Below, piece by piece: positions 23,078 through 33,783 of a stretch of DNA of 64,000 bases; positions within the stretch are counted from its first letter, which is position 1, and the number at the start of each line of letters is the position of its first letter. Source of the DNA: Botryotinia globosa (Eukaryota; Ascomycota; Leotiomycetes; Helotiales; Sclerotiniaceae); assembly GCA_014898425.1 (NCBI GenBank), contig RCSZ01000001.1, forward strand, positions 1,612,001-1,676,000. Direction: 5' to 3'. The position numbers and the translations under genes are program-made. The notes under the pieces were generated by a model. It did no database searches, was not told where the DNA came from, and worked only from the letters and a program-made list of their open reading frames with translations.

Positions 23078-24909
23078 ATGTCGAAATGCCCGCCGGACGC
23101 GCGCAAGCACTCTTGCAATGCCTGTGGAAAGAGCTTCTCGACCAACAGCCACCTGTGCCGACACGAGGCACTTAGTACGTGACGCTCGACTAGATCCTCT
23201 CCCTACCTATTGTCCCTCCATAGGATGAGTTCCCTTTGCTGACTGGGTCCGGCGTACAGACAGCGGCAGGACATCGGCAGTTTGTCCCTTCTGCAATATG
23301 CAGTTCTCCAGACCGTGAGATATCATGGTACTAGTCGTATCTATATGAAACGCTGACCGACTTTGGATAGTGACACCGCTCGCCGGCATGTCAAGAGATG
23401 TTCCCCTGACGGCGTTGGATCCTCAGCCACAGAGCCCTCCTGAACAGAGCCCCCCAGACGTGGCAAGCTACCCCAGGCTTGCGACAACTGCGCACGACGC
23501 AAGCTATCATGTAACACAACTCTCCCGTGTGTTCGTTGTGTTTCCTCCAATGTCGAGTGCACTTATCAGCGACGCATCTTCCCTGATCCTATATCGCCCA
23601 ATGATCCACCTTCAGACAACCCTAGCCTAGCTGGAAATGTGGAGGCAGGTTCAGATGCCACACGAGGAAAAATCGCGGACAATTCGGACTACCATGATGA
23701 TTTTGAAGAGAGTCTTGCAGACATCTTCACAACAACTAATTTTGAGACGTTCGTACAGACGTATTTTCTCCAGCTACACCAGTTCTACCCCATTGTCCAC
23801 CGCCCTACATTTGACTATGAGACGGCCTGCCTACCTCTTCTGCTGGCGATCTTTCTTTTTGGATCCCTATGTTCTGCCCCTTCGGACTCTACTCTATCAG
23901 CGCGCAAGGTGTTTGATGTTGCGGAGGAGTACATTTTCAACCATCCTACAATGCAACAACTGCACCACAGCAACAGCACTTGTGTGTCGCCTGAAGAGAC
24001 AATTGGCGTGCTTCAAGCGGCGTTCATAATTGAAGTCGTCCAGAAGGGAACGAACAATGTGGAAACAAGAAAACGCCTTAGAATCAAAAGGCATTTATTG
24101 TATATCGCTGCATTGAGAAGCTATGGGCTATTCCAAGTCTGTGGTATAGACATCTTAGACAACTCGATTACCGAACAATCCAAGTGGCAGTCGTTCCATT
24201 CCCAGGAGATTCGCACACGGTATGGGCTCCAATACCAATGTGAAAGTGCAGATTAACCAAAACTGACACCAAGACAGGACTCGCGATTTGGTCATTTGTC
24301 ATCGGCAGCTGCTTTGCTATTATGTTTAACAGCTGCGCTCTCTTGACATTGGGGGAATTGAGTATAGACTTTCCTTGTCGCAATGATATTTTCGAAGCGG
24401 AGACAGCAGCTGAGTATGAGCACTTGGCAATGTTTGATTCTCCTGAGTGACGTTGGAAGACACCATCGCAATTGATCATAGACCTACTCCAGGACACTTG
24501 GACCGATTCATCTCGCGAGCACGTCACGGCGATTCATTTGATGGTTCCAATCTGCGGTAAGCGGCCATCGTCAGCATTTACAGAATCTAGGAGGTATTGA
24601 CCATAAGCAGCACTACAGTCTTTGGTGATGACATTACGGTGTTCCTTGGTCTTGGAAGCAACAGGGGCTGCCATTCTTTGCGCAGCAGATAGGTGGGAAG
24701 ATCTTTGGCGTACAGTGACCGAAAGAAGCAAAACACGGACAATGACAGATCAGGGCTTCGTCGAGCACTCCGATGAGTTGTGTTGGCTTGTCAGAACATT
24801 AGTTCAGCAAGGACAACTGAAAGTACCAGATTGTCGCTTCACACACGTTTTGCCTACGGACAACATCAAGGACTTCCACGATTTCTTGAGCAGGCACAAG
24901 ATCACATAA
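23078..24909 (+). pseudogene. Decayed C2H2 plus Zn2Cys6 fungal transcription factor
   Basis: The start at 23078 opens a C2H2 zinc finger (CNACGKSFSTNSHLCRHE). A second finger half (DTARRHVKRC) follows an unclear splice near 23175-23370. Then comes a perfect zinc cluster, CDNCARRKLSCNTTLPCVRC, with spacing CX2CX6CX5CX2CX6C. From about 23750 the fungal_trans domain is readable (FETFVQTYFLQLHQFYPIVH). Two in-frame TGA codons break it: 23441-23443, just before the zinc cluster, and 24448-24450, after AMFDSPE. Reading resumes in the same frame on both occasions. An intron at about 24219-24278 is likely, and the last part, 24622-24909, is an open C-terminal segment. The combination of C2H2 and Zn2Cys6 domains is a known fungal regulator class. 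The damage suggests a recent pseudogene; sequencing error at two separate sites is less likely. Confidence 0.65.
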
Positions 24910-25039
24910 AAAATCATGGCAATGCATAAATGAATATAGTTGGCTTGACAAAAAATCATGACCTTTTCCAGGGTATGCTATGCCTCAACAGAAGAAACAA
25001 AAGGGGATTTCGACCACTCAGGAACTGTGTCTGCTGAAT

Positions 25040-26737
25040 ATACATGAATTCCACCTTTCAAAACGCTCTTGCAATGCGCATGCCACGTGCCAATCCAAAT
25101 GCTCGAGGACGTCAGTAGGTGCAATCATGTTCCCACAGTTTGGACACTAGTAACCGTCAGCAGTTGCATTAACGATCGTCTCGGCACTGCGTGGTGCTAG
25201 TGCCTTTGTGCACATTGCTGGTTCTTGGTCGCGTACCGGAGGCTTGTGAGTCTGCTCAGCACTGTCCTGTCTTCCTGGAGTAGCTAGCATGAAACTGGTG
25301 ATTAGTTGATTCCTCTGCTCCTCCTTCACCAATCCATGTAAACTTAACCCAATACTCGAACACGGCCAGGCAGAAGCTGCCTCATCTGCTATACTTTTCA
25401 GACACTTCATCGCGAAATTGAAGATTGTCTCCTCGTTTATCCCCATTTGAGATGGTATAATGCATTGTTTTGATGTTGTTGGCCCAAAGCGCCCTCGGAT
25501 ATGGTGATGTACAGCAAGCGTGGATGGGCGGTGAAAGTGCGCTGATTTGACTTTGAGGTTGTTCAGCCACCCTACGAGGTCCGCTGCGAAGATTTTCATC
25601 CAAGAAGATGCCTGGCCAATGTCTGTAAGAGGCGGCACGAAAGTCTTCTGCGTTAGCATTGACTGAGGGTCGCTTCGAGGAATCACTTCACTTCAATATT
25701 CTCCGCGAATGGAACGAAAGAACCAGTGACCATCCTGCCTACCGAGCGCAACGACTACTTCCTCCTGTGGGATTGCAAGCAGTTCAGGGATGCTGTTGGA
25801 GCCGAAGGGCTCTTTCGCCTTTACACCTAATACACCTGCCAGTCCACGGATCGAGGTCATCTTGTGGGCAGAGAGGAAGAATGGCACGGCACGGGCTCGG
25901 ATCACCGTCTGCTGGTCTGGCTTTTTGAATCCGGCCCCAAGCTTGGCCAATGATTTCTTCTGTGCAATACCTGCGGAGCAGGTGCAATGTAGACTCGAAG
26001 ATCTCCTTGCGTAGGTTTCGTATGATTTGAGCACCAATGTTCAGCGCGATTTCGTCCCAATCAATACGATGGGTATCGTCGGTGCTCGTTGGTAGGTCAA
26101 CCAGGTTGTCCGTCTCCCAGTGGAGAACGACTTCCCGTGATGGAAGAGGAAGTGAGGCATGTACATTATCGTCGACGGCAAGTTGAGGGTATCTTGAAAC
26201 AAGGACTGAATGTACGTCTGAAGATAGGTCGATAAAACGTTCATCCACGCTCGCCTTCTCTATGCGTTGAAGTGGCGCGGGCGGTAGGTGTTTCGTTATA
26301 ATGTTGATACTTTTCCGCGATTCGATCCGGTATGGATCAAGGGCAGCCTTGTCTTTATTCGTCATGGCTGGATCGGCTGCATCAGACCTATATGCCCAAG
26401 ACGTCTCGCCTTCTCTTCAAGTGGCAACGTGCTGCATGATGATGTTGGGACAAAGCCGCCTCACCTCTTCCACTGAAACACCGCGAGAAAAGCCGAAGCC
26501 GCGGGCAGCATAATTGAGTGCGATTATTGCATTGCACTGTTGAACTGCCAGCGGCTGTGATGCGTCCAACCTCAACCGCACCATTTCACACTGTGCGTAG
26601 AAAGCATCAAAATCTACGAGTGCGATCACGCGTAAGGGGGAATGCGGTGAGTAGTTACCAAGGCGACGGAGATCTCGGTACGTGAATTGGGACCTGGGAC
26701 CGTCCGTGGAAAGATATCTCAAAGTTGCATGCAGCAT
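25040..26737 (-). pseudogene. Decayed DNA polymerase eta (Y-family, RAD30-like)
   Basis: From ATG 26737 the minus strand reads a Y-family polymerase: the catalytic segment DFDAFYAQCEMVRLRL with its Asp pair, LAVQQCNAIIALNYAARG, then EKASVDERFIDLS with the second catalytic Asp-Glu, CTCSAGIAQKKSLAKLGAG and KPDQQTVIRARAV of the thumb/fingers, a little-finger region, and beyond the last stop a UBZ-type zinc finger, CPNCGNMI...HLDWH. It is broken by TGA at 26417-26419 (at an expected Trp), a one-base frameshift near 25985-26005, TGA at 25693-25695 and TAG at 25147-25149 just before the zinc finger. Pol eta copies past UV lesions in the nucleus. Conservation between the breaks is high, so the loss looks recent, or this is a mutated duplicate of a functional copy elsewhere. 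Confidence 0.8.
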
Positions 26738-27678
26738 GGCGAAAACAATGTGTGGATTTGGCAAGGTTGACAGGGTTTGCAAAGAGTTTGGGCGTCATAT
26801 GACGGGTGACGGAGAGCGTCACTTACCTAGCCACCTTAGCTAGCCCTCTATTAGATCTTTCGATGTCTTCTGGGAGGCTGACTTGGCCTGCCTGAGTGGC
26901 TCTAAGCCTTGTCAGTTGTGCAAGTGTTGGAAGAACAAAAAGAGTAGCCAACCAAGCTTGCGTGAAGTGGGTGTTCCCACGTGAGCGACTAAAGGCGTCA
27001 AAATCGGACAACTGCAAAGGAGCCGAGGCGCCGTCAACTCAAAATGGACCAATCTCTGCTCTGTGCCTGTCACGCCCGATCCGTTAGTGATTTCAAGTTC
27101 GACGGCGCTTGACGGCGTGGATTTTGAGTTTTTGCCGGACTCCGGAGAAGGGGATTAAATGCCGCAATATGCACGAGCAGGGGTCAACAAAAGGGTGAAG
27201 TATCAACGACACTAGCTCGGTATTGAACCCATATATCATAATACCTAGTACTTCGTAAATACCTTACCTATCATAGAACAAGTATCATCCAATTAATAAT
27301 ATATTCTATATGCTCACTGAATTATAACACCAATAAGTAATCAAATAATATCTTTAAGTTATCTCTAAGGTTTAATACGGATAAACCTCGCTCAATCCGT
27401 TACAAGTTGGAGAAAATAGAGAAATGTATGTATGCCAGTCACCCGTTGTTGCGGACTCTTGGACGGCATGAGACTTGAGTTCCACTTCCTTCCGATGTGA
27501 AGAGTACTATCTACTCCACAGCGAAATGGGGAACGTGGGTGGGTCAGTGATAGCCTCGACCGCATCTTATCATGACTGACTTCATCTCCAAACCTTCAAT
27601 TGGAGGTGTATCGATTCCTCTCACTTAAATAACGAGAAGGGATCATAAAGACAATACCTGGAACAGGACAAATTCAGC
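26738..27678. other. Spacer upstream of decayed pol eta and sulfatase gene
   Basis: Normal composition up to about 27200, then A/T-richer sequence (27220-27380), probably the promoter side of the sulfatase gene. Short open frames at 26823-27087 are not supported as genes. Confidence 0.5.
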
Positions 27679-29353
27679 ATGAAAACCTCACCGCTGTTTG
27701 TCCTAGGACTTGCTACAGTTTCTGCTGCCGCGCAAGCTCCAATTGGACAAAAGAATGATGGAAGGCCGAACATAGTGCTTGTTTTGACAGATGATCAGGA
27801 CCTACACATGCAGTCAATTGATTATATGCCCTTGCTAAAGAAGCATGTAATTGATCAAGGAACCTTTTTCAAGCGTCATTACTGTACTACTGCAATATGT
27901 TGTCCTTCAAGAGTCACATTATGGACAGGCAAGAATGCTCATAACACAAATGTGACGGATGTAGCACCTCCTTATGGTCAGTGTTTACTTCAGTCCGTTG
28001 GGTAGCCCGATAGCTGATGTATCAGAGCAGGTGGATATCAGAAATTCGTTGAGCAGGGCTACAATGATGCATATCTCCCAGTCTGGCTTCAAGATGCTGG
28101 ATACAGCACTTTTTACACGGGCAAACTTTTCAATCATCACACTGTGAGCAATTGGAATAAACCCCATCCAGCTGGATGGACTTCGTCGGATTTTCTTTTG
28201 GATCCGTTTACATATCAATATTATAATTCTACATTTCAAAGGAATGAACATCCGCCTGTGAGTCTCGAGGGCGAATACTCAACAGATATCCTTGCGCAGA
28301 AGGCATACGGATTACTTGATGAAGGAGTACAATCCGGAAAGCCATTTTTTTTGGTCGCAGCACCAATCGCCCCTCACGCGAATGTTGACCCGGCTGCTTT
28401 TAAGCCTGGAGAGGGAATCCTGATGACGGCCCCTATTCCTGCTGAGAGACACAAGCACTTGTTTCCTGGTGCAAAGGTTCCAAGGAATGCTAATTTCAAC
28501 CCAGACAAGGTAAGTCATGTGTTTGTTGAAGAAAGCTCAAGTTAACTCTTTCATATAGCCTAGCGGAGCCTCATGGGTAAAACATCTAGATCAACTTACT
28601 GACGAGGTCGTCGCATATAACGATGAATTCTACCGAGCCCGTCTTCAAACCCTCCAAGCTGTAGATGAATTTATTGAAGGTCTCGTTGATCGATTGACTG
28701 ATTATGGTATTCTTGACAATACCTATTTTATCTTCTCTACCGACAATGGTTACCATATCTCTCAGCACCGTCTAGCCCCAGGAAAAGAATGCGGGTTTGA
28801 GGAAGACATCAACATTCCTCTGGTCATCCGTGGCCCTGGAGTTCCACAAGGAGAGGAAACAAGTGTTGTGACTGCGCACACAGATCTTGCTCCCACAATT
28901 CTAAAAATTGCAAATGGCGATTGGAAACGAAAAGATTTAGACGGGGGCGTCATTCCTCTCGATTCACAAGGACTCAAAGACGCCGAGAATACCAGACAGG
29001 AACACGTGAATGTCGAATTCTGGGGGAAAGCACTTCCTGAAGGTATTCATCGATTTTCTCTCGACGATGGGAAGGTCGCCTACTATGGTCTCAACAACAC
29101 CTACAAAGCTCTGCGTATAATTAGCGATAGCCATAATCTCTACTACTCAGTTTGGTGTACCAACGAACACGAACTCTACGATTTAACCACCGATCCGCAT
29201 CAGACAAATAACATCTATCCTTCCTCGTCTATTGCAAGCGCTTCCACACATGACAAACTCAATCTTCCCAAGCTCATCCCCCGCCTCGATGCTCTTCTCA
29301 TGGTAACAAAATCCTGCAAAGGTAACACGTGCGTACAACCTTGGTCGGTATGA
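27679..29353 (+). CDS. Secreted arylsulfatase (sulfatase family), with possible premature stop
   Basis: Exons 27679-27976, 28031-28509 and 28559-29353 (introns 27977-28030 and 28510-28558) are in frame. The N-terminal 20 residues form a signal peptide. NIVLVLTDDQD (residues 31-41) supplies metal ligands, and CCPSR (74-78) is the sulfatase C-x-P-x-R signature, with Cys74 the site converted to formylglycine. FSTDNGYHISQHRL is the second metal/active-site region. It should hydrolyse sulfate esters outside the cell, typically for sulfur scavenging. The frame stops at TGA 29351-29353, but the same frame then stays open for 61 codons to TAA 29537-29539 with a sequence typical of fungal arylsulfatase C-termini (ALSPRFDTFY...CELGYILDSEGPQ). 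So the stop may be a mutation, an error or a read-through site. Confidence 0.9.
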
Positions 29354-29539
29354 CATCCAGCTGGAAACGTGAGAACACTTGACGACGCTCTATCTCCTCG
29401 GTTTGATACATTTTATGCAGAAGACATGGCAGAAAGAGTAGTTAGGCATGATAAATGTGAATTGGGATATATTTTAGATAGTGAGGGACCCCAGGAAGTA
29501 TTTTCTTTCCGAGAGGATGGAGATAACTGGGAACTGTAA

Positions 29540-30035
29540 GGTTGTTCTGTAAGTATATTTCTATTAGTCTGTGTACATATCATTTTATACATCACTTCGA
29601 GACACGAAGGCGTTGAATCGAGAAAATAAAAAAGTAGAAGTCAAAATTCGATATATCTCCCTCTTTTCCCGCAATCAAGATTCCCTACCAATTCCAATTT
29701 ACAAAATCCTATCTCTCCTTCAAATAAAAATGAAGCAATCAATATGGAAGTGCATGTGAATTGATCACAATTGCTTTTTTCGCTTATTTGATGAGTTCAT
29801 GGTCGAGGAGAAATATAAAACAGATTCCTTCGATGAGATGATATAGAAAGAATAAATAATTGCGGGATTAGAACGTAAAACATTAAAAGCGTTGCAAAGG
29901 TTGTTTAGAACTGGTTAATATATAATTCACCCCCCCTCTTCCCTCTTTCCTCATTCATCCGAAAAAGAAAAACATCATTTCTATTTGACATGATAGATGG
30001 GGCACTGAGTAATGATTCCGCCGAAGATCTTCCTC
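29540..30035. other. Intergenic spacer between convergent genes
   Basis: A/T-leaning sequence with no supportable frame, lying between the sulfatase and the 3' end of the minus-strand membrane protein gene. Confidence 0.55.
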
Positions 30036-31538
30036 TTACGCCTTTTTAAATCGTTTGAGTAGAAAAAAACCAAACAGAGTCAAAACCACAGGCTGCCACA
30101 AATTCCTGACCAGAAACCCAAAAAACGTAATCACCAACCCTCCTATGGCCTGACGTACACGAAATTCTTCTCTTTCGCGGTGAATATCGAATTTTGTAAT
30201 CAATGTATATCTCGGGATGGGATCCCCGTTCTCGGTCGTAGCCCACCACGTATAAGGCCATACAAACGCAAAGTACCACGTGAAGATGGCCCAAAATAAT
30301 GACAAAAAGAACATCCCACCGTAAAACTGCCACCGTATGAAACAATTGGGACACTTATGGTTTTCGGGGGAAATGATGTTCTTGATTCCTTCCTTCCGAG
30401 CCGCAGCGCGCAGAGTCTCGATTTTCAAGGACGGCAGCGGATGGATGCGCGAGTGGCCGCTTGTGCTTCCGCCTCGGGGGTAGGTGGGCGTATTGGGGGT
30501 GAAGGGAGAGGAGGGGGAAAAAAGAAATGAAGGTGACGAGGCCGTCCAGATAGGACCGGAAACCACGCGAGTAGGAAATCGATGTCCACAACTATACGAA
30601 ATGAAGATTTTCAGCTCCGGATCGTCTCTCTCGGGGTGATAGGACGGGTAGATGGGAATCCACGATATGGGTTTCGGACCTCCCCAATTCCACTTCCAGA
30701 ATAGCCAGGAGGCGGAGGACTTGGGACGTCTTTGGTGGGTATAGTAGTGTCCATCTCCCGCTACATTTTCTGTTTCGTCTAGGGATTTCGCGCGGCGAAA
30801 TGGCCATGGCCGGGTCCAGGTCCAGGGCTTGATGTAGCTTACTTTGTGTGGTGCTTTGTAGACGTAGTATTTCTTTTCTTCTGTTCCTATCCGTGTTCCA
30901 GGCGTCGGTCTGGGATCGGGGACTCTGGGCTCGGGGACTCTGGGCTCGGGGACTCTGGGCTCGGGAACATCAGCGGCGCCAGATGGCGCATCGAGATCTC
31001 TTGCAAGTAGACGAGCTCTCTGCGCAGCATCTTGGTTAAGCTTCTCTTCTATTTCCTTCTGATTTCCCATTGGCTTTGCTGTTTTTATTTGCCCCGTTCG
31101 TTTCCAATGCACAAAAGCTTCATATCCCCCTCCTTTTTCTCCCTCCTCACTTTCCCTGCCTTTTCCTTTTTTTGCTCGGGCAATGTCCTCTCGTTTGCGC
31201 CTGCTTTCCTCAGCTTTGGCATCCTTACTATTGCCATCAGATTCGGAAGATTCAGTGACTTCCGTAGCGGGATCGGGAGTTGCGACGGGTGAACCCTCCA
31301 AGGAGATTTTCTCATGCTCAGGAGAAACTTGACTTTTCCCAAGCTTCTCTTTTTCTTCCTTCTTTTTCCCTGAAGTCGCATCTTTGAATACACCTTCTCC
31401 TGCCGTTTCTCCCCACGCACTCCTCTCTCGAAGATTGTCTTGCCATGCTTCTTGCCCTTCTCTAAAGCTGTGGTAGTCTGAAGTGTAAGCAGACCTGGAA
31501 CTTTCTCCAATTTTTGATCGTCTCCCTAGGGTGCTCAT
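30036..31538 (-). CDS. Hypothetical membrane protein with two C-terminal hydrophobic segments
   Basis: A single-exon frame of 500 residues from ATG 31538; the frame is open further upstream but without an ATG. The first ~220 residues are highly charged and disordered (Lys/Glu/Ser, with blocks such as KKKEEKEKLGK). A short repeat of PEPRV units, three perfect and one PDPRP, follows at about 190-215. A Trp/Pro-rich middle contains ISYSCGHRFPTRVV. Near residue 396 is a CPNC pair that with the earlier Cys/His could bind a metal. Two hydrophobic segments follow: about 405-430 (FFLSLFWAIFTWYFAFVW) and 463-495. There is no signal peptide. It probably sits in an internal membrane. Family not recognised. 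Confidence 0.8.
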   Translation of the reverse strand: MSTLGRRSKIGESSRSAYTSDYHSFREGQEAWQDNLRERSAWGETAGEGVFKDATSGKKKEEKEKLGKSQVSPEHEKISLEGSPVATPDPATEVTESSESDGNSKDAKAEESRRKREDIARAKKGKGRESEEGEKGGGYEAFVHWKRTGQIKTAKPMGNQKEIEEKLNQDAAQRARLLARDLDAPSGAADVPEPRVPEPRVPEPRVPDPRPTPGTRIGTEEKKYYVYKAPHKVSYIKPWTWTRPWPFRRAKSLDETENVAGDGHYYTHQRRPKSSASWLFWKWNWGGPKPISWIPIYPSYHPERDDPELKIFISYSCGHRFPTRVVSGPIWTASSPSFLFSPSSPFTPNTPTYPRGGSTSGHSRIHPLPSLKIETLRAAARKEGIKNIISPENHKCPNCFIRWQFYGGMFFLSLFWAIFTWYFAFVWPYTWWATTENGDPIPRYTLITKFDIHREREEFRVRQAIGGLVITFFGFLVRNLWQPVVLTLFGFFLLKRFKKA

Positions 31539-32706
31539 GATGACTATGTGAAATTTGGTGTATATTTCTGATATGATGATTTCCCTAGTACACACGAATA
31601 CTTAAAACGAAGGAAGAGTAGTAAGAGTAGTTAAGGTTTGAAGTCTCAAAGAGAAGCTACAGCTATTGGAAACTCCACCGGAAGAAGATGTTCTTTGTAC
31701 TTTGAATCGCGTCTTTGGGAGCGAAAAGAAATTCGGCTAATAGACGTTTGCGTTGACGAGTTCTTTGTTGACATCATGATAAATAAATACTAGTCGATTT
31801 CTCAAACAAAGCAATTGTTCCTCATCTTTACATCTACAAGAACCATAACCCTATCGGCGAAAAATAAGTCACTATATAAATATTCATCAGTTGATACTCT
31901 AGTATCTGCTCCGAGTAAATAAGAACAGCACAATAGAACATCACGACTAATCACTCTCAACCCCTAAAGAAATTGAAGCCATCTTACTCTTATGCCCTAA
32001 TATAGATTCCGAAAGTTCATAGGGCATGAGAGCAAGGTTTTGGATTTCCTAGAGTACGAGAGTAATTCATTACAAACATAACAGAATCGAAGAAGCGAGC
32101 CAAAAAAAATAAACAGCAGAAAAAACAAGTAAAAAAATCACAACAAATCAGATTGAAAAATCAAAAATAAATTCCATTTACCTACCTACCTAGCTACTCC
32201 TAATATCAGAAGATAAACACAAATTACTCAATTCAAACGATATCTCAGTTCAACCCCCGAAGAAAAATCCTAGCATCAAATTTTTGGACAAGGGGTTGCG
32301 TGCTGACTGTAAATATCTATACCATACTAGTACAGGTCATGTTGTATGATCATTCAATATCCAAACCTGATCATATCAATATGATAAAACACTTCTTCTA
32401 AAGCCCTTAGATGCTAGGGTAGGAGAGAATACTCCATTCCGTATCTCCTTGTTTTGATTAGAAGAATTCAAAACTGATGAATTCTAAAAGATAGATATGG
32501 AACAGGAAAAGGAAAGGGACCATGCAGAGTCTAGCCCATGTGTTGAATATACTATCAATAATTCATTTATCAAATCACGAGAGCACATGCTGTCAATAAC
32601 TTTTTTGACAGTTTGAATTATAGATCTGAGTAGGAATCATTCGCAAGATGAGATCAAAGAAAAGAAAAGAGACCAGAACATAAAACAACCCCATCTTCCC
32701 CACCCT
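31539..32706. other. Intergenic spacer, no gene seen
   Basis: About 1.2 kb between two minus-strand genes. It is A-rich with a CCTACCTACCTAGCTAC motif at about 32180-32196, and holds no open frame above background. Confidence 0.6.
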
Positions 32707-33783
32707 CTACACCACCCTCAGCCACCCCTCCACCGCCCCCCAAAACGTCTCAAAATCCTGAATCTGCGGACTATGGCCCAAACCCTCCAGCTCCACCAAA
32801 TCCATTCCCGGGACCCTCGCCGCAACCTCCTTCCCCAGCACCTCGTAATGCCCCACCACCGCCTGCACACTCGCCGGCGCCCACGCCTTCCCTATCGCCG
32901 TATTATCCCGATCTCCCACTACCAGCAAACTCCTCATTGTCAAATTCGGCAGTTGATATACGATCGGCTCCACAAAAACCGCATCCGTTATCAACGCCAT
33001 GTCCCACGCGAACGTGCGTCCCTGCGGTCCCGTATACACCTCCAGAAGCATATTGACCCATTCGTCGTAGGCAGGATCCCAAGTCCCGCCATAGTAGGTG
33101 GATTTCTGGTACGTCATGATGCTGGTGTAGGTTGTGGCGAGCTCGGTGACGAAGGAGAGATCGGGGCGTTGGTAGGGGACTCCTAGGGCCTGCCAGTCTT
33201 CGAGACCGAGAGGGTCGACGAGGATGAGACGTTGGGTTTGAGAGGGAAAAGTGAGGGCATAGCGGGCGGATATCATGCCGCCCATGGAATGACCCATGAT
33301 GATTGCGGAAGTGATGTTGAGGGATTGGAGGAGGAAATTCGTGTTGGTGGCGAGTTGGTGCAGGGAAAATTGATAGTGCATTGTTTTTGAGGATTTGCAG
33401 AAGCCGATTTGGTCAGGGATGACGACGCGGTAGCCGATGGAAGCGAGAGCGTGAGCGGTCGTGTTCCAGGTTGCGCCGCAGAAGTTTTTGCCGTGGAGAA
33501 GAACGATGATTCCGGCGTAGGAAGTGGTGTTGGAGGCAGGAACATCCATGTAGGCCATAGTTAGATTTTGCTGTTGCGAGGTAAAATGGTAGAAGCGGAC
33601 GGGGTAAGGGTATTTGAATGCCAGACCACCTGGTGCTGGATCATCCTCGTGAAAGCGAGATAATGTTGTACTTCTAACAAGAGCTACGAAGCCCAAGATC
33701 AAAAGGAGAAATTTACCGAGGGGAATTGCCATTGTGAAGATTGAAACTCCAAATTTCGAGTTGGAAATCTTGACAGGAATCAT
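32707..33783 (-). CDS. Alpha/beta hydrolase, secretory
   Basis: A single exon of 358 residues from ATG 33783. The alternative ATG at 33732 (residue 18) gives a cleaner signal peptide (MAIPLGKFLLLILGFVALV) and may be the real start. The alpha/beta-hydrolase fold is clear: LLHGKNFCGATW forms the oxyanion loop, GHSMGG carries the nucleophile Ser166, GDRD (290-293) supplies the acid and LGHSPQ the catalytic His337. Several Asn-x-Thr/Ser sites suit a secreted glycoprotein. The layout resembles haloalkane dehalogenase/epoxide hydrolase-like or proline-iminopeptidase-like members, but the substrate cannot be deduced. Confidence 0.9.
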   Translation of the reverse strand: MIPVKISNSKFGVSIFTMAIPLGKFLLLILGFVALVRSTTLSRFHEDDPAPGGLAFKYPYPVRFYHFTSQQQNLTMAYMDVPASNTTSYAGIIVLLHGKNFCGATWNTTAHALASIGYRVVIPDQIGFCKSSKTMHYQFSLHQLATNTNFLLQSLNITSAIIMGHSMGGMISARYALTFPSQTQRLILVDPLGLEDWQALGVPYQRPDLSFVTELATTYTSIMTYQKSTYYGGTWDPAYDEWVNMLLEVYTGPQGRTFAWDMALITDAVFVEPIVYQLPNLTMRSLLVVGDRDNTAIGKAWAPASVQAVVGHYEVLGKEVAARVPGMDLVELEGLGHSPQIQDFETFWGAVEGWLRVV

